NCBI RefSeq assembly: GCF_014235845.1
Contig: NZ_JACJUQ010000003.1
Span: forward strand, 218,142-282,141
Origin: Pontivivens nitratireducens
Lineage (GTDB): Bacteria; Pseudomonadota; Alphaproteobacteria; Rhodobacterales; Rhodobacteraceae
Direction: 5' to 3'
DNA length: 64,000 bases
Positions 9,375 to 17,267 of the stretch are shown in pieces. The position numbers were made by a program, and so were the translations under genes. A model generated the notes under the pieces. It was not told the origin of the DNA, ran no database searches, and was given only the letters and a program-made list of their open reading frames with translations. Every line of letters begins with the position of its first letter. Position 1 is the stretch's first letter.

Positions 9375-10697
9375 CTAACTCCCCTTGGGAGCTTTGGAAA
9401 GCAGCGGCATCAGCCGGGCCATGTCGGGTCCGCGCTCCATCCCGGACAGCGCCTTGCGCAGGGGCATGAACAGGGACTTGCCCTTGCGGCCGGAGCGTTC
9501 CTTCATGGTGTTGGCCCAGTCAGACCAGCTCGTCTCACCCCACGGTTGCGGGGGCAGATGGGCGAGGGCGTCCGCGATGAAGTCCGCGTCCTCCTCCGCG
9601 ATCAGGGGGGTCGCGCCGTTCTGCACGATATCCCACAGCGGATCGACATCGGCGATCACCTGAACGTTTTCGCGCGCCATCAGCCAGAAAGGCTCCGCCT
9701 TGGGGCCATCGATGCCGCGCGCGGCCAGGGCCTCGGCCACGTCGGCATAGGGGCGGGCGTGCAGAACGCGCGCGGTCAGGGGGCGCAGGTCGTCCACGTC
9801 GAACTTCGTGGGGGCGGAGCCGAAGCGGCTGAGGTCGAACCCGTCGATCAGTTCCTGATGCGTCGTGCGCAACTCGACCGGATCGGAGGAGCCGAGACGC
9901 GCCAGGTGGCTGAGCAGGGCCATCGGCTCGATCCCCGCCGCGCGCAGATCGCGCAGCGACAACGTGCCCAGTCGTTTCGACAGCGCCTCACCCTGCGGGC
10001 CGGTCAGCAGCGAGTGGTGGGCGAAGCGCGGATGCGAATGCCCCAGCGCCGCCATGATCTGGATCTGGGTCGCGGTGTTGGTCACGTGATCCGAGCCGCG
10101 CACCACGTCCGTGATGCCCATATCGGTATCGTCCACCACGCTGGCGATCGTGTACAGAACCTGCCCGTCGCCCCGGATCAGCACCGGGTCCGACACCGAC
10201 GCCGCGTCGATGGAGATGTCGCCCAGGATACGGTCCGTCCACTCGATCCGCTCGTGATCCAGCTTGAACCGCCAGTGGCCGCCCCGCTCCGCCCGCAGGG
10301 CTGCCTTCTCGGCGTCGCTGAGGGCGAGGGCGCCGCGATCATAGACGGGGGGGCGGCCCATGTTGAGCTGCTTCTTGCGCTTCAGATCCAGTTCGGTGGG
10401 CGTCTCGAACGCCTCATAGAGCCGCCCGTTGGCGCGCATCCGGTCCGCCGCATCGGCGTAGCGGTCCAGCCGGCTGGATTGCGTCTCGATCCGGTCCCAG
10501 GTCAGGCCCAGCCATTCCAGATCCTGCTGGATCGCATCGGCATATTCCGGCTTGGACCGCTCGGGATCCGTATCGTCGAGGCGCAGGATGAACGTGCCGC
10601 CCTGCTGCTTCGCGATCAGCCAGTTGAACAGCGCGGTGCGCAGGTTCCCGATATGCAGATATCCGGTCGGCGAGGGGGCGAAACGGGTGACGGTCAT
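9375..10697 (-). CDS. gltX: glutamyl-tRNA synthetase
   Basis: A 440-residue class I aminoacyl-tRNA synthetase charging tRNA with glutamate. The HIGH-type motif HIGN is at residues 15-18 within RFAPSPTGYLHIGNLRTAL, and the KMSKR-type motif ALSKR at 238-242. The length is at the short end for GltX; alphaproteobacteria commonly carry two GltX paralogues and this resembles the shorter one. Whether it also charges tRNA-Gln for the GatCAB route cannot be decided here. The ATG at 10697 gives the canonical MTVTRFAPSPTG start. The divergent metallopeptidase starts 104 bases away. Confidence 0.93.
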   Translation of the reverse strand: MTVTRFAPSPTGYLHIGNLRTALFNWLIAKQQGGTFILRLDDTDPERSKPEYADAIQQDLEWLGLTWDRIETQSSRLDRYADAADRMRANGRLYEAFETPTELDLKRKKQLNMGRPPVYDRGALALSDAEKAALRAERGGHWRFKLDHERIEWTDRILGDISIDAASVSDPVLIRGDGQVLYTIASVVDDTDMGITDVVRGSDHVTNTATQIQIMAALGHSHPRFAHHSLLTGPQGEALSKRLGTLSLRDLRAAGIEPMALLSHLARLGSSDPVELRTTHQELIDGFDLSRFGSAPTKFDVDDLRPLTARVLHARPYADVAEALAARGIDGPKAEPFWLMARENVQVIADVDPLWDIVQNGATPLIAEEDADFIADALAHLPPQPWGETSWSDWANTMKERSGRKGKSLFMPLRKALSGMERGPDMARLMPLLSKAPKGS

Positions 10698-10801
10698 GAC
10701 AGGCTTTCGGCTGTGAAAATGCTTGCCACTGCATAGACCAGTCGCGCGGGGCATTTAAGGGGGAATGTTGCCTATATGGGCGCACCCGGTACTGTGCGCG
10801 C

Positions 10802-11206
10802 ATGGAACAGATCGACATCCTGCCTCCGGGCCTGCCCGAAATCGCCGCAATGGCGCAGGCCGTGCGCGATGCCTTGCCCGAAGATATGCGCCGGATGTGC
10901 GCCGATCTGGTCGTGCGGGTCGAGGATTTTGCCGATGATGAGACGATGGAGGAGATGGGGATCGCATCGCCCTACGAGCTGACGGGCCTCTACAGCGGCA
11001 TCCCCCTGACCGAGAAATCCGTGGCCGATCAAGGGTACGGGCCCGACACGGTCTACCTCTACCGTCGGGCGATACTGGAGGAGTGGATCGAGAGGGGCGA
11101 TGTCGGGCTGGAGCATCTGGTTGGCCATGTGCTGATCCACGAAATCGCACATCATTTCGGCTGGTCGGATGCGCAGCTTCACGCGATCGAGGATTGGACG
11201 CTCTAG
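10802..11206 (+). CDS. minimal zinc metallopeptidase family protein
   Basis: A 134-residue cytoplasmic protein with a zinc-binding HEIAH at residues 113-117 in the context LIHEIAHHFGWSD, close to the C-terminus. This is the arrangement of the small metallopeptidase family known from other proteobacteria (the DUF1025 / MMP-like fold). The acidic downstream segment could supply the third ligand. The ATG at 10802 lies about 100 bases from the divergent gltX start, so both promoters must sit in that gap. Substrate unknown; proteolytic activity is inferred from the family. Confidence 0.8.
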   Translation: MEQIDILPPGLPEIAAMAQAVRDALPEDMRRMCADLVVRVEDFADDETMEEMGIASPYELTGLYSGIPLTEKSVADQGYGPDTVYLYRRAILEEWIERGDVGLEHLVGHVLIHEIAHHFGWSDAQLHAIEDWTL

Positions 11207-11428
11207 CCTTGTGCGGAAATGCCGGGTCCTGTCTCTGGATCGTGCGCGGATCGGATTTGGCCCTGATTGCATGGAGCGGATCCTTCTGAATTCAAGCGTT
11301 AATCATCTATCAACGTTCACGACTTTGTTGTCCCGTCTCTGCGGGAATGTTCATGCTATCACAGTTACTTATAACGACGTCATGCAGCGTCATCCTACAG
11401 CGCTGCATGATGTGAGCCGGTTCGGTTC

Positions 11429-11512
11429 ATGTTGAAAACAGTCGGGTGGGCACTCCCCCCTCCAGACCCGCCCGATGTGACTGCGCCTGCGGACCCCACG
11501 CCGCAGGCGTAG
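11429..11512 (+). CDS. 27-residue proline-rich open frame inside the candidate small RNA
   Basis: An ATG at 11429 opens 27 codons ending at TAG 11510-11512, inside the terminator stem. The peptide begins MLKTVGWALPPP and is rich in proline (PPP, then DPPD). Only a weak GTGAG lies about 12 bases upstream, and in a C-rich hairpin region proline codons arise by chance. It is listed because a proline stretch in a short leader-like frame can stall ribosomes, and because its end coincides with the terminator. It is not known to be translated. Confidence 0.15.
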   Translation: MLKTVGWALPPPDPPDVTAPADPTPQA

Positions 11513-11518
11513 TTCTTT
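11482..11518 (+). terminator. intrinsic terminator of the candidate small RNA
   Basis: TGCGCCTGCGG (11482-11492) pairs with CCGCAGGCGTA (11501-11511), with CGCCTGCGG/CCGCAGGCG the perfect core. The loop is short and C-rich and is followed by TTCTTTT (11513-11519). It points along the plus strand and lies 42 bases before the 3' end of the convergent gene, so it terminates whatever is transcribed through the gap. Confidence 0.8.
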
Positions 11519-11553
11519 TAAGGGTGGAATTTTGGGCGAAGCGGGTGCCGGTT

Positions 11554-12645
11554 TCACGCGCTATCGGGCGTGATCGCGATCAGGTGGTTGTCCCATGTAT
11601 ATCGGCCCGATCCCTGCCTCGACTCCGGCACTGCGCCGATCCGGTGAAAGCTGCCCAACCCCGAGGTGACTGCGAACCCACCCCTTGCGTGGGCCACGCC
11701 GCTGGCATCCTCGACCGCATGGCTCTCGATCAGATGCCCCGCCTGCGTGTCATAGACCTGCACCAGTCCGCCGCGAGGTGACGTGACGGCGACGCGGCGA
11801 TCATCGGGCGCGAAGGCGACGCTGCCGACATAGCCCCGCATCGCGCGTAGCGCCTCGGCGGGGGCGTTCATCAGAACGGGCGAGGATGCGCCGCGCCGAT
11901 GCGTGCCGAGCAGGGCCACGACGTCCTCCCCGCCTTGCCACTGCATGGCGAAGGCGACCTGGCCGCGCGTGGAAATCGCCATATGCCGGATCGAATTCTT
12001 GTGCAGCGCCGGGGGCAGGGCGGCGACCTGCTGCACGGTGCCGTCGGTGATGTAGGCCAGATTCGGGGCCATGGTCGGAATGTTCAGCTTGACCCGTCCG
12101 CTATCGGGATGCGTGTCGATGCCGCCATTGGCCACGACCAACATGTCCGTGCCGGGCAGGCGCTGGATGTCGTGGGGGCCTACACCGCCGCTGGACCATT
12201 CCGCCACGCGCACATATCCGGCGGCCACGTCCCAGACGCCGATTCGGCCCTGTCCCGCCTCGAAGTCGTTTTCCGTGGTGAACAGCCAGTTTCCATCTGC
12301 GGAAAACGCGCCGTGCCCGTAGAAATGCCGCCCCTCGGGCGCGGTCAGCGTCGCGGTTGCGCGGCCCGTCAGGCAGTCGATGACAACGGCGAAGGTGCCG
12401 GGTCTGCGGGCGAAGGCAACGGCCTCGGGGCGGGTGGGCCGTGCCGCCGCCGCATGACCGCGCCCCGGCAGCGGGATCTGGAACAGGACATCCAGCGCCG
12501 CGCCGATTCCGCACAGTGCATAGCGCCCGTCCGGCAAGGCCGCCGCCGCCAGATAAGCGGGTGAGCCGACATCCGCCCAGGTCGGTTTCGGGATCAGACC
12601 CGCCGCCAGCAAGCCGCCGACGAAATGTCGCCTGCCCGTGTGCAT
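11554..12645 (-). CDS. DUF1513 beta-propeller-like protein, Tat-exported (iron cluster)
   Basis: A 363-residue protein with an N-terminal twin-arginine-like signal (GRRHFVGGLLAAGL) and WD-like repeats such as GHGAFSADGNWLFTTEND and YVGSVAFAPDDRRVAVTSPRGG, as in the DUF1513 family. DUF1513 genes recur beside imelysins and di-heme proteins in iron-regulated loci, which is the arrangement here. It is the last gene of the minus-strand run and starts five bases after the stop of the second imelysin. A periplasmic role in iron handling is inferred from neighbourhood; the biochemical function is unknown. Confidence 0.8.
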   Translation of the reverse strand: MHTGRRHFVGGLLAAGLIPKPTWADVGSPAYLAAAALPDGRYALCGIGAALDVLFQIPLPGRGHAAAARPTRPEAVAFARRPGTFAVVIDCLTGRATATLTAPEGRHFYGHGAFSADGNWLFTTENDFEAGQGRIGVWDVAAGYVRVAEWSSGGVGPHDIQRLPGTDMLVVANGGIDTHPDSGRVKLNIPTMAPNLAYITDGTVQQVAALPPALHKNSIRHMAISTRGQVAFAMQWQGGEDVVALLGTHRRGASSPVLMNAPAEALRAMRGYVGSVAFAPDDRRVAVTSPRGGLVQVYDTQAGHLIESHAVEDASGVAHARGGFAVTSGLGSFHRIGAVPESRQGSGRYTWDNHLIAITPDSA

Positions 12646-12650
12646 GGCGC

Positions 12651-13667
12651 TCAGTCCCCGTCCATCGAGTTGAAACCGGCGGCGACGCCCAGACGTGGAC
12701 CAAGCTCATCCCGCGCGAGGGTGCGGATCGCCTGCACGCCCTGTTCGATGACCTCGATCCGCAGGCGACCCTGCGCAGCCGAGACGCCTGAGAAGGTCGG
12801 ATCATCCAGCCGCGCCAACCGCGTCTGGCTGTAGGCGAAGGCGGTGTTGAACTCCGAAGCGAGGTCCGTCCCCTCACCCGCCATGCGGATTGCAAGGTCG
12901 TTGAGCGCGTCCAGGCTCAGTTCCACATGCCGCGCTGAGCGGCCGGATCGCCATGCCTCGGCCCGGGTGGGGCGGGGGCGATCGAATGAGCCCATCGGAC
13001 GGCTGAGACGTGTGTCCGCCGTGAATTCCAGCCCGGTGGTCAGGGATTTGAACAATTCGCGCAGCACCTCGTTTTCGGACCTGTAGGTGCCATCCGGCGC
13101 AGGGTTCAGCATCCGCGCGGCGTAATCCTCATGCCAGTCACGGGAAATGGCGGCTGTGGTCGCGGCGATATCCTGTGTGGCGGTGCGCACCAGTTGGCAG
13201 CGATAGGTCGCATCCCCCATGGTGGAGATCGCAGGATCGTAAAGCAGGAATTCCAGCGCGTAGAATCCCCGTGCCGCGATTGAAACGTCGGCATATTCCT
13301 CCGCAATGTTCGCGATCGGATCCTGATCCGCGATCAGTTCGGCCAGACGCTTCGGTGTCGCCCCCCGGCTGTCGGGCCAGAAGGCCAGCGCGAAGGCCCG
13401 GTCGTCCTGCTCCGTCGGGCCGAATCGCAGGTGGCTGGCCGCGACCCAGGCATCGAACGCCTCGCCGTAGGCCGTCCGCAGCGGGGGCGCGGTCGCCTCG
13501 CATGTTTCCTGCGCAATGTCGGCCAGATGATCCGAACGTTCGGCGAGCATCTCGAACCTGGGCAGGATGTGACTGTTCACCACATCCTCGACCATTGCGG
13601 CATCGTCCTGCGCGGCGAGGGCGGTCGGCAGGGTCAGTATCGTCAGGGCGGCAAGAATACGAATCAT
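12651..13667 (-). CDS. imelysin family periplasmic protein, second paralogue
   Basis: A 338-residue secreted protein: signal peptide at residues 1-19 (MIRILAALTILTLPTALAA), then an all-helical imelysin domain. Where imelysins carry the GxHxxE motif this protein reads GFYALEF (G134, Y136, E139), so the histidine is replaced by tyrosine. The ATG at 13667 overlaps the stop of the di-heme gene (ATGA). Imelysins, including the IrpA/EfeO-related and ICMP groups, are linked to iron uptake or regulation in the periplasm. The changed motif suggests a different metal site or a structural role. Confidence 0.82.
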   Translation of the reverse strand: MIRILAALTILTLPTALAAQDDAAMVEDVVNSHILPRFEMLAERSDHLADIAQETCEATAPPLRTAYGEAFDAWVAASHLRFGPTEQDDRAFALAFWPDSRGATPKRLAELIADQDPIANIAEEYADVSIAARGFYALEFLLYDPAISTMGDATYRCQLVRTATQDIAATTAAISRDWHEDYAARMLNPAPDGTYRSENEVLRELFKSLTTGLEFTADTRLSRPMGSFDRPRPTRAEAWRSGRSARHVELSLDALNDLAIRMAGEGTDLASEFNTAFAYSQTRLARLDDPTFSGVSAAQGRLRIEVIEQGVQAIRTLARDELGPRLGVAAGFNSMDGD

Positions 13668-15232
13668 AAGCTCTCCAGAAAGGCGATCAGCGCGGCGCGA
13701 TCCTCGGTTGGCAGGGCGATGACGGCATCGCGCTGCGACGCGGCCTCCCCCCCGTGCCACAGCACCGCTTCGAGCAGGGAGCGCGCACGTCCGTCGTGCA
13801 GGAAATAGGTATGGCCACTGACCTGTTGCGTCAAACCGATGCCCCACAGGGGGGGCGTGCGCCATTCCTGACCCGTTGCGCGACCCTCGGGCCGGTGATC
13901 GGCCAGGCCCTCGCCCATGTCGTGCAACAGCAGGTCGGTATACGGCCAGATCAACTGAAAGCTCTGCTCGGAGCGGTCGCGCAACCGGTGCGTCACGAAG
14001 GACGGCGTGTGGCAGGCGGTACAGCCGGTGGAATAGAACACCTCCTTGCCGCGCAGAACCCGCGGGTCGTCCACATCGCGCCGCGCCGGAACGCCCAGAT
14101 TGCGACTGTAGAAAGCGACCAGTTCCAGCCCCTCGGCGTCTACCTCGGTGCCGCGATCGTCGCCGTCGCCGTGAATGGCGTTGCGGCAATCGACCTGCGC
14201 GGGGGTGCATTCGCCCGCCGCCGCCGGAAAGATCGGGGTGGAGATGCCGATATCGCCCGCAAAGGCACCGGCGGATTGTTCCAGCACCGTCGGCTCAATC
14301 GCCTTCAGCCCGAACCGGCCCAGCATCGGTTCGTCGTGCACCAGGGACCAGACCACGTTGGGCCGCCCGGAAATGCCGTCATCGTTGGCGTCGTCGGGGT
14401 CGGCATTGGCCAGAATGTCCGCCGCCGGGATCGCCTCCAGCAGGCCCAGCCCGATCATCTGCGGCGCCAGGCGCGGGCTGAACATCGCGTCGGGGTGCAG
14501 CGGTCCATAGCCCAGATCGGCGGCGGTATAGGTCGGATGGCGCAGCGATGCCGTCTGACCGTCGGGGAAGGTCACGGTTTCCTCTTGATAGCTGATGTCG
14601 AGGCGATATTCCGCGCGGTAGCCCTGCACCGCGAAATCCTGCAACTGCACGCCGTAATTGGGATCCGGGCTGGTGGCGATGTAGCCCTCGATCTGCGGTA
14701 TCAGATCGTCCAGCGTGCCGGGGATCGACACGCGCAGGAACATCGAGATTGCGTTGCTGTCCTCCGCCTCGGGCGGGTGGCCGCGGCCGTCCTTGATGTG
14801 GCAGCGCTGGCACGAGCGTGCATTGTAAAGCGGCCCCAGCCCGTCCGAAGCGAGGGTGGAGGACGGCGCGGAGACCCACAACTTGCGAAACAGCCCGTTG
14901 CCAACCTTGAAGGTCAACTCATCCTCGAAGGTCAGATTGTCCGAGGGCTGCGAGAACGCGTCGGCTGTGCCCACCACCCGCACGGTCGCGGCCCCGGCGG
15001 ACAACTGCTCGAACCGGGCGGGGGCGGTGAAATCGTCGGTCAGCGCCGTGACGCCGGCGATCCGCGCGGTTTCCTCCGCCGTGCGGGGGATGACGTTCAG
15101 GTGCGGATCGCCCAGAGTGGCCCGGAAATCCTCAGCCTGAATGGCCGGGGAATTATCAGCCTGAATAGCGGAGCCAGCCAGCAGCGTAAGGCCGAGCGTC
15201 AACATGGCGTGGCGCGATGATCTGTTGAGCAT
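13664..15232 (-). CDS. di-heme oxidoreductase-like c-type cytochrome (iron cluster)
   Basis: A 522-residue exported protein with an N-terminal signal (about residues 1-25) and two CxxCH haem-c attachment sites, CQRCH at 141-145 and CTACH at 404-408. This matches the periplasmic di-heme oxidoreductase (thiol oxidoreductase-like) family usually found next to imelysins. It would be matured by the cytochrome c machinery. The gene sits between two imelysin genes, 98 bases after the first and overlapping the second by four. A redox step on iron or an iron ligand is plausible but not shown. Confidence 0.85.
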   Translation of the reverse strand: MLNRSSRHAMLTLGLTLLAGSAIQADNSPAIQAEDFRATLGDPHLNVIPRTAEETARIAGVTALTDDFTAPARFEQLSAGAATVRVVGTADAFSQPSDNLTFEDELTFKVGNGLFRKLWVSAPSSTLASDGLGPLYNARSCQRCHIKDGRGHPPEAEDSNAISMFLRVSIPGTLDDLIPQIEGYIATSPDPNYGVQLQDFAVQGYRAEYRLDISYQEETVTFPDGQTASLRHPTYTAADLGYGPLHPDAMFSPRLAPQMIGLGLLEAIPAADILANADPDDANDDGISGRPNVVWSLVHDEPMLGRFGLKAIEPTVLEQSAGAFAGDIGISTPIFPAAAGECTPAQVDCRNAIHGDGDDRGTEVDAEGLELVAFYSRNLGVPARRDVDDPRVLRGKEVFYSTGCTACHTPSFVTHRLRDRSEQSFQLIWPYTDLLLHDMGEGLADHRPEGRATGQEWRTPPLWGIGLTQQVSGHTYFLHDGRARSLLEAVLWHGGEAASQRDAVIALPTEDRAALIAFLESL

Positions 15233-15256
15233 TCCGTGTCCCGCTACGAAGGATAC

Positions 15257-15323
15257 GGGCGGTTCGCAATCGAACCGCCCTGATGTTCAGGCGAAGCCCG
15301 GCCACCGCGATGTGCGGCCGGGC
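15257..15323 (-). promoter_or_regulatory. two tandem hairpins between imelysin and di-heme genes
   Basis: The 98-base gap contains two strong inverted repeats: GGGCGGTTCG/CGAACCGCCC (15257-15280) and GCCCGGCC/GGCCGGGC (15296-15323). Neither is followed by a T-run in the minus-strand direction, so they do not look like intrinsic terminators. They could stabilise the upstream imelysin mRNA or mark a processing site that allows unequal expression of the two genes. Confidence 0.6.
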
Positions 15324-15330
15324 ATATGCT

Positions 15331-16593
15331 TTATTGGAAGACCGCGTTCGGATCGTCCAGACTGTCCGAACCTTCGATGGCGATCTGGTCCAGTTCCAGC
15401 GCCGTCACGACACGTTCGATGGATCGGGTCTGATCTATCAACCCCTCGACGCCGCCCATGATCAGGTCCTCACCAGCGGAGTTGCCGCGCTCCAGCATCT
15501 GATCGTAGGCAAAGCCTGCCTCGGCGGTGGTCTTGATCCGGCCCAGTGCCATCATGGTGGTGTTCAGCCTGGTCAGCATCTCACGGTCCAGCTCCGGGTT
15601 GGTTTCGGCCACCAGATCGGACAGCGAGGCACCTGACACCAGCGTGCCGTCGATGCGGATATATTCGCCCATATATGCGCTCTGCACGCCCAGACCGTCA
15701 TAGTAGTGATCGTTATGCGTGTTGTCCGCGAAGCAGGAATGCTCCTCCTCGGGGTCGTTCAACATCAGGCCGAGGCGCATCCGCTCACCTGCCTGCTCGC
15801 CATAGGACAGCGATCCCATGCCGGTCAGGATGGTGGACAGGCCGGAGGTCTCATCACTCAGCACCTCAGTACGGGCGGCACCGCCGTCGGCCCATTGCGC
15901 GGCCATCCATTCAAGGTCGGAGACCAGCAGATCGGTCGCGGCCTTCAGATACGCGCCCCGGCGGTCGCAATTGCCGTTGGTGCAGTCATCGCCGGTCGCG
16001 TAGTCGGTCCAGGCGCGGTTTCCGGCCCCGGCCTCGTGCCCGTTCAGATCCTGCCCCCACAGCAGAAATTCGATCGCGTGATAGCCTGTGGCCACGTTCG
16101 ATTCGATGCCGTCGGCCTCGCGCAAGGTCTCGCTCAGCAGTTCGGGCGTGATGGCGCTGGCATCGACCTGCGTGCCGGAGAGGGTGAATTCGGGGCTGGC
16201 GATGACGTTCAGTGCCGCGAAGGCGTTTTCATCGGTCGGCCCGCCATAGGTGGCATCGACGTAATCGATCAGGCCTTCGTCGAGCGGCCAGGCGTTCACC
16301 TTGCCCTCCCAATCATCCACGATCGCGTTGCCGAAGCGGTAAACCTCGGTCTGCTGATAGGGCACACGCGCGGCAAGCCACGCGTCCTTCGCGGTCTGAA
16401 GCGCCGGGGCCGACGGGTTCGCGATCAGCGCATCGACCGCCGATTGCAGGCGCTGCGCGGCGATCAGGCTGTCCTCGTACTTCGCTGCCGCGATATCGGC
16501 ATATGTGTCGAGTACATCGGCCCTTTCAACGGCCAGCGCGGGAGAGGCGAGGGCGAGGCAGATCCCGGTCGGGATCAGATAACTGCGTTTCAT
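15331..16593 (-). CDS. imelysin family periplasmic iron-associated protein
   Basis: A 420-residue secreted protein with a signal peptide at residues 1-21 (MKRSYLIPTGICLALASPALA) and the full imelysin motif GYHAIEF (G170, H172, E175) followed by LLWGQDLNG. The C-terminal part has the usual EEEHSCFADNTHNDHYYDGL block. Members of this group (ICMP/IrpA-like) are periplasmic and iron-regulated. It follows the seven-cysteine gene by 27 bases and precedes the di-heme gene. AGGAAAG sits about five bases before the ATG. The exact molecular activity of imelysins is unsettled. Confidence 0.9.
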   Translation of the reverse strand: MKRSYLIPTGICLALASPALAVERADVLDTYADIAAAKYEDSLIAAQRLQSAVDALIANPSAPALQTAKDAWLAARVPYQQTEVYRFGNAIVDDWEGKVNAWPLDEGLIDYVDATYGGPTDENAFAALNVIASPEFTLSGTQVDASAITPELLSETLREADGIESNVATGYHAIEFLLWGQDLNGHEAGAGNRAWTDYATGDDCTNGNCDRRGAYLKAATDLLVSDLEWMAAQWADGGAARTEVLSDETSGLSTILTGMGSLSYGEQAGERMRLGLMLNDPEEEHSCFADNTHNDHYYDGLGVQSAYMGEYIRIDGTLVSGASLSDLVAETNPELDREMLTRLNTTMMALGRIKTTAEAGFAYDQMLERGNSAGEDLIMGGVEGLIDQTRSIERVVTALELDQIAIEGSDSLDDPNAVFQ

Positions 16594-16620
16594 AGGCTTT
16601 CCTGTCAGTGGGATGTCGTT

Positions 16621-17106
16621 TCAGTGGAATGTAGGTGGCTGAATGTCCGTCTGCGCCACCTCACGCGGGGCGCTCAGATGCATCCGCCTGAGCGCCAGTC
16701 CGAAATCGGTGGCGAGCGCGGTAACGAGGGGCGCCATGTCTGGCCGCACCAGAAGGGTGGCGATCAACATCGCGTCGTCGCGGTCCCCCTCCGCCGCCGT
16801 GGCGATGAAATTGGCAAAGCACGATTCATCGGCGCCCAGGCACTGACAGCCCACCGTGTGCAGCATCAGCGGACGGCGACCGTGGCGGGTGCACAAACCG
16901 CAAAGCTGTCCGAACGTGTCCAGAAGGCGACCGCCATTTGCGGGGCCGAAGCACCGCTCGAAATCGCCAGACACGCAGGTTCGGCTCTCATCCCCGTCGG
17001 ACCAGAGGCGCAGGTAGAGGACGCTTGCCGCCTCGATGCCGCCAAGCTCGGTGATGTAGCCGACAGGCGCGCCGCCGCGCCGCGCATGTGAAACGTCATG
17101 GGTCAT
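16621..17106 (-). CDS. conserved hypothetical seven-cysteine protein coupled to hemP
   Basis: A 161-residue protein without signal peptide or membrane segment. It has seven cysteines at 44, 52, 69, 72, 87, 89 and 96, including CGLCTRH (CxxC) and CQC, all in the middle third, which suggests a metal or Fe-S site. The C-terminal third is a plain alpha/beta-looking segment. The ATG at 17106 overlaps the hemP stop (ATGA), and the first imelysin follows 27 bases after its own stop, so it belongs to the haem/iron operon. I do not recognise the family; a role in haem or iron handling is inferred from position. Confidence 0.7.
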   Translation of the reverse strand: MTHDVSHARRGGAPVGYITELGGIEAASVLYLRLWSDGDESRTCVSGDFERCFGPANGGRLLDTFGQLCGLCTRHGRRPLMLHTVGCQCLGADESCFANFIATAAEGDRDDAMLIATLLVRPDMAPLVTALATDFGLALRRMHLSAPREVAQTDIQPPTFH

Positions 17107-17267
17107 TTGGTCAGGATCAGTTTTCCGGCCCGCGTGATCCGCAGGGTGTAGACCTGATCGCCCAGAACGATCTGCGCCTGGTCGCGGCCCTCGGTCAGAT
17201 CTGTCGCGGCATAAGTGGGCAGAGCATTGGGCACGGTCTGTTTCGGGGGGATCGCATGAAAGGACAT
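17103..17267 (-). CDS. hemP: hemin uptake protein HemP
   Basis: A 54-residue protein ending in the HemP hallmark YTLRITRAGKLILTK. HemP proteins are small cytoplasmic factors needed for normal haem uptake, and in some bacteria they act as activators of haem-receptor expression. The ATG at 17267 is preceded by a GGGGGG-type ribosome-binding sequence; a longer N-terminal extension lacks family similarity. It is first in a coupled run with the seven-cysteine gene and the imelysin cluster, so iron-dependent control is expected. I found no clear Irr or iron-rhodo box upstream. Confidence 0.9.
   Translation of the reverse strand: MSFHAIPPKQTVPNALPTYAATDLTEGRDQAQIVLGDQVYTLRITRAGKLILTK

Larger units (their letters stand above)
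11377..11518 (+). ncRNA. candidate three-hairpin small RNA with a CCUCC loop
   Basis: The 347-base gap between the metallopeptidase (stop 11206) and the convergent DUF1513 gene (stop 11554) holds three consecutive hairpins. The first pairs ACGTCATGCAGCG (11377-11389) with 11401-11413. The second pairs TCGGGTGGG (11442-11450) with CCCGCCCGA (11467-11475) and exposes a C-rich loop CACTCCCCCCTCCAGA. The third is the terminator. A -10-like TATAAC at 11370-11375 would start the RNA at the foot of the first hairpin; no good -35 is visible. The loop is complementary to Shine-Dalgarno sequences, as in other alphaproteobacterial CCUCC-loop sRNAs. Inferred from structure only. Confidence 0.5.

Noticed and set aside
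13754..15220. A 488-codon plus-strand frame opposite the di-heme gene
   Set aside because: The minus strand encodes two CxxCH sites and a signal peptide; the plus frame has no features of its own.
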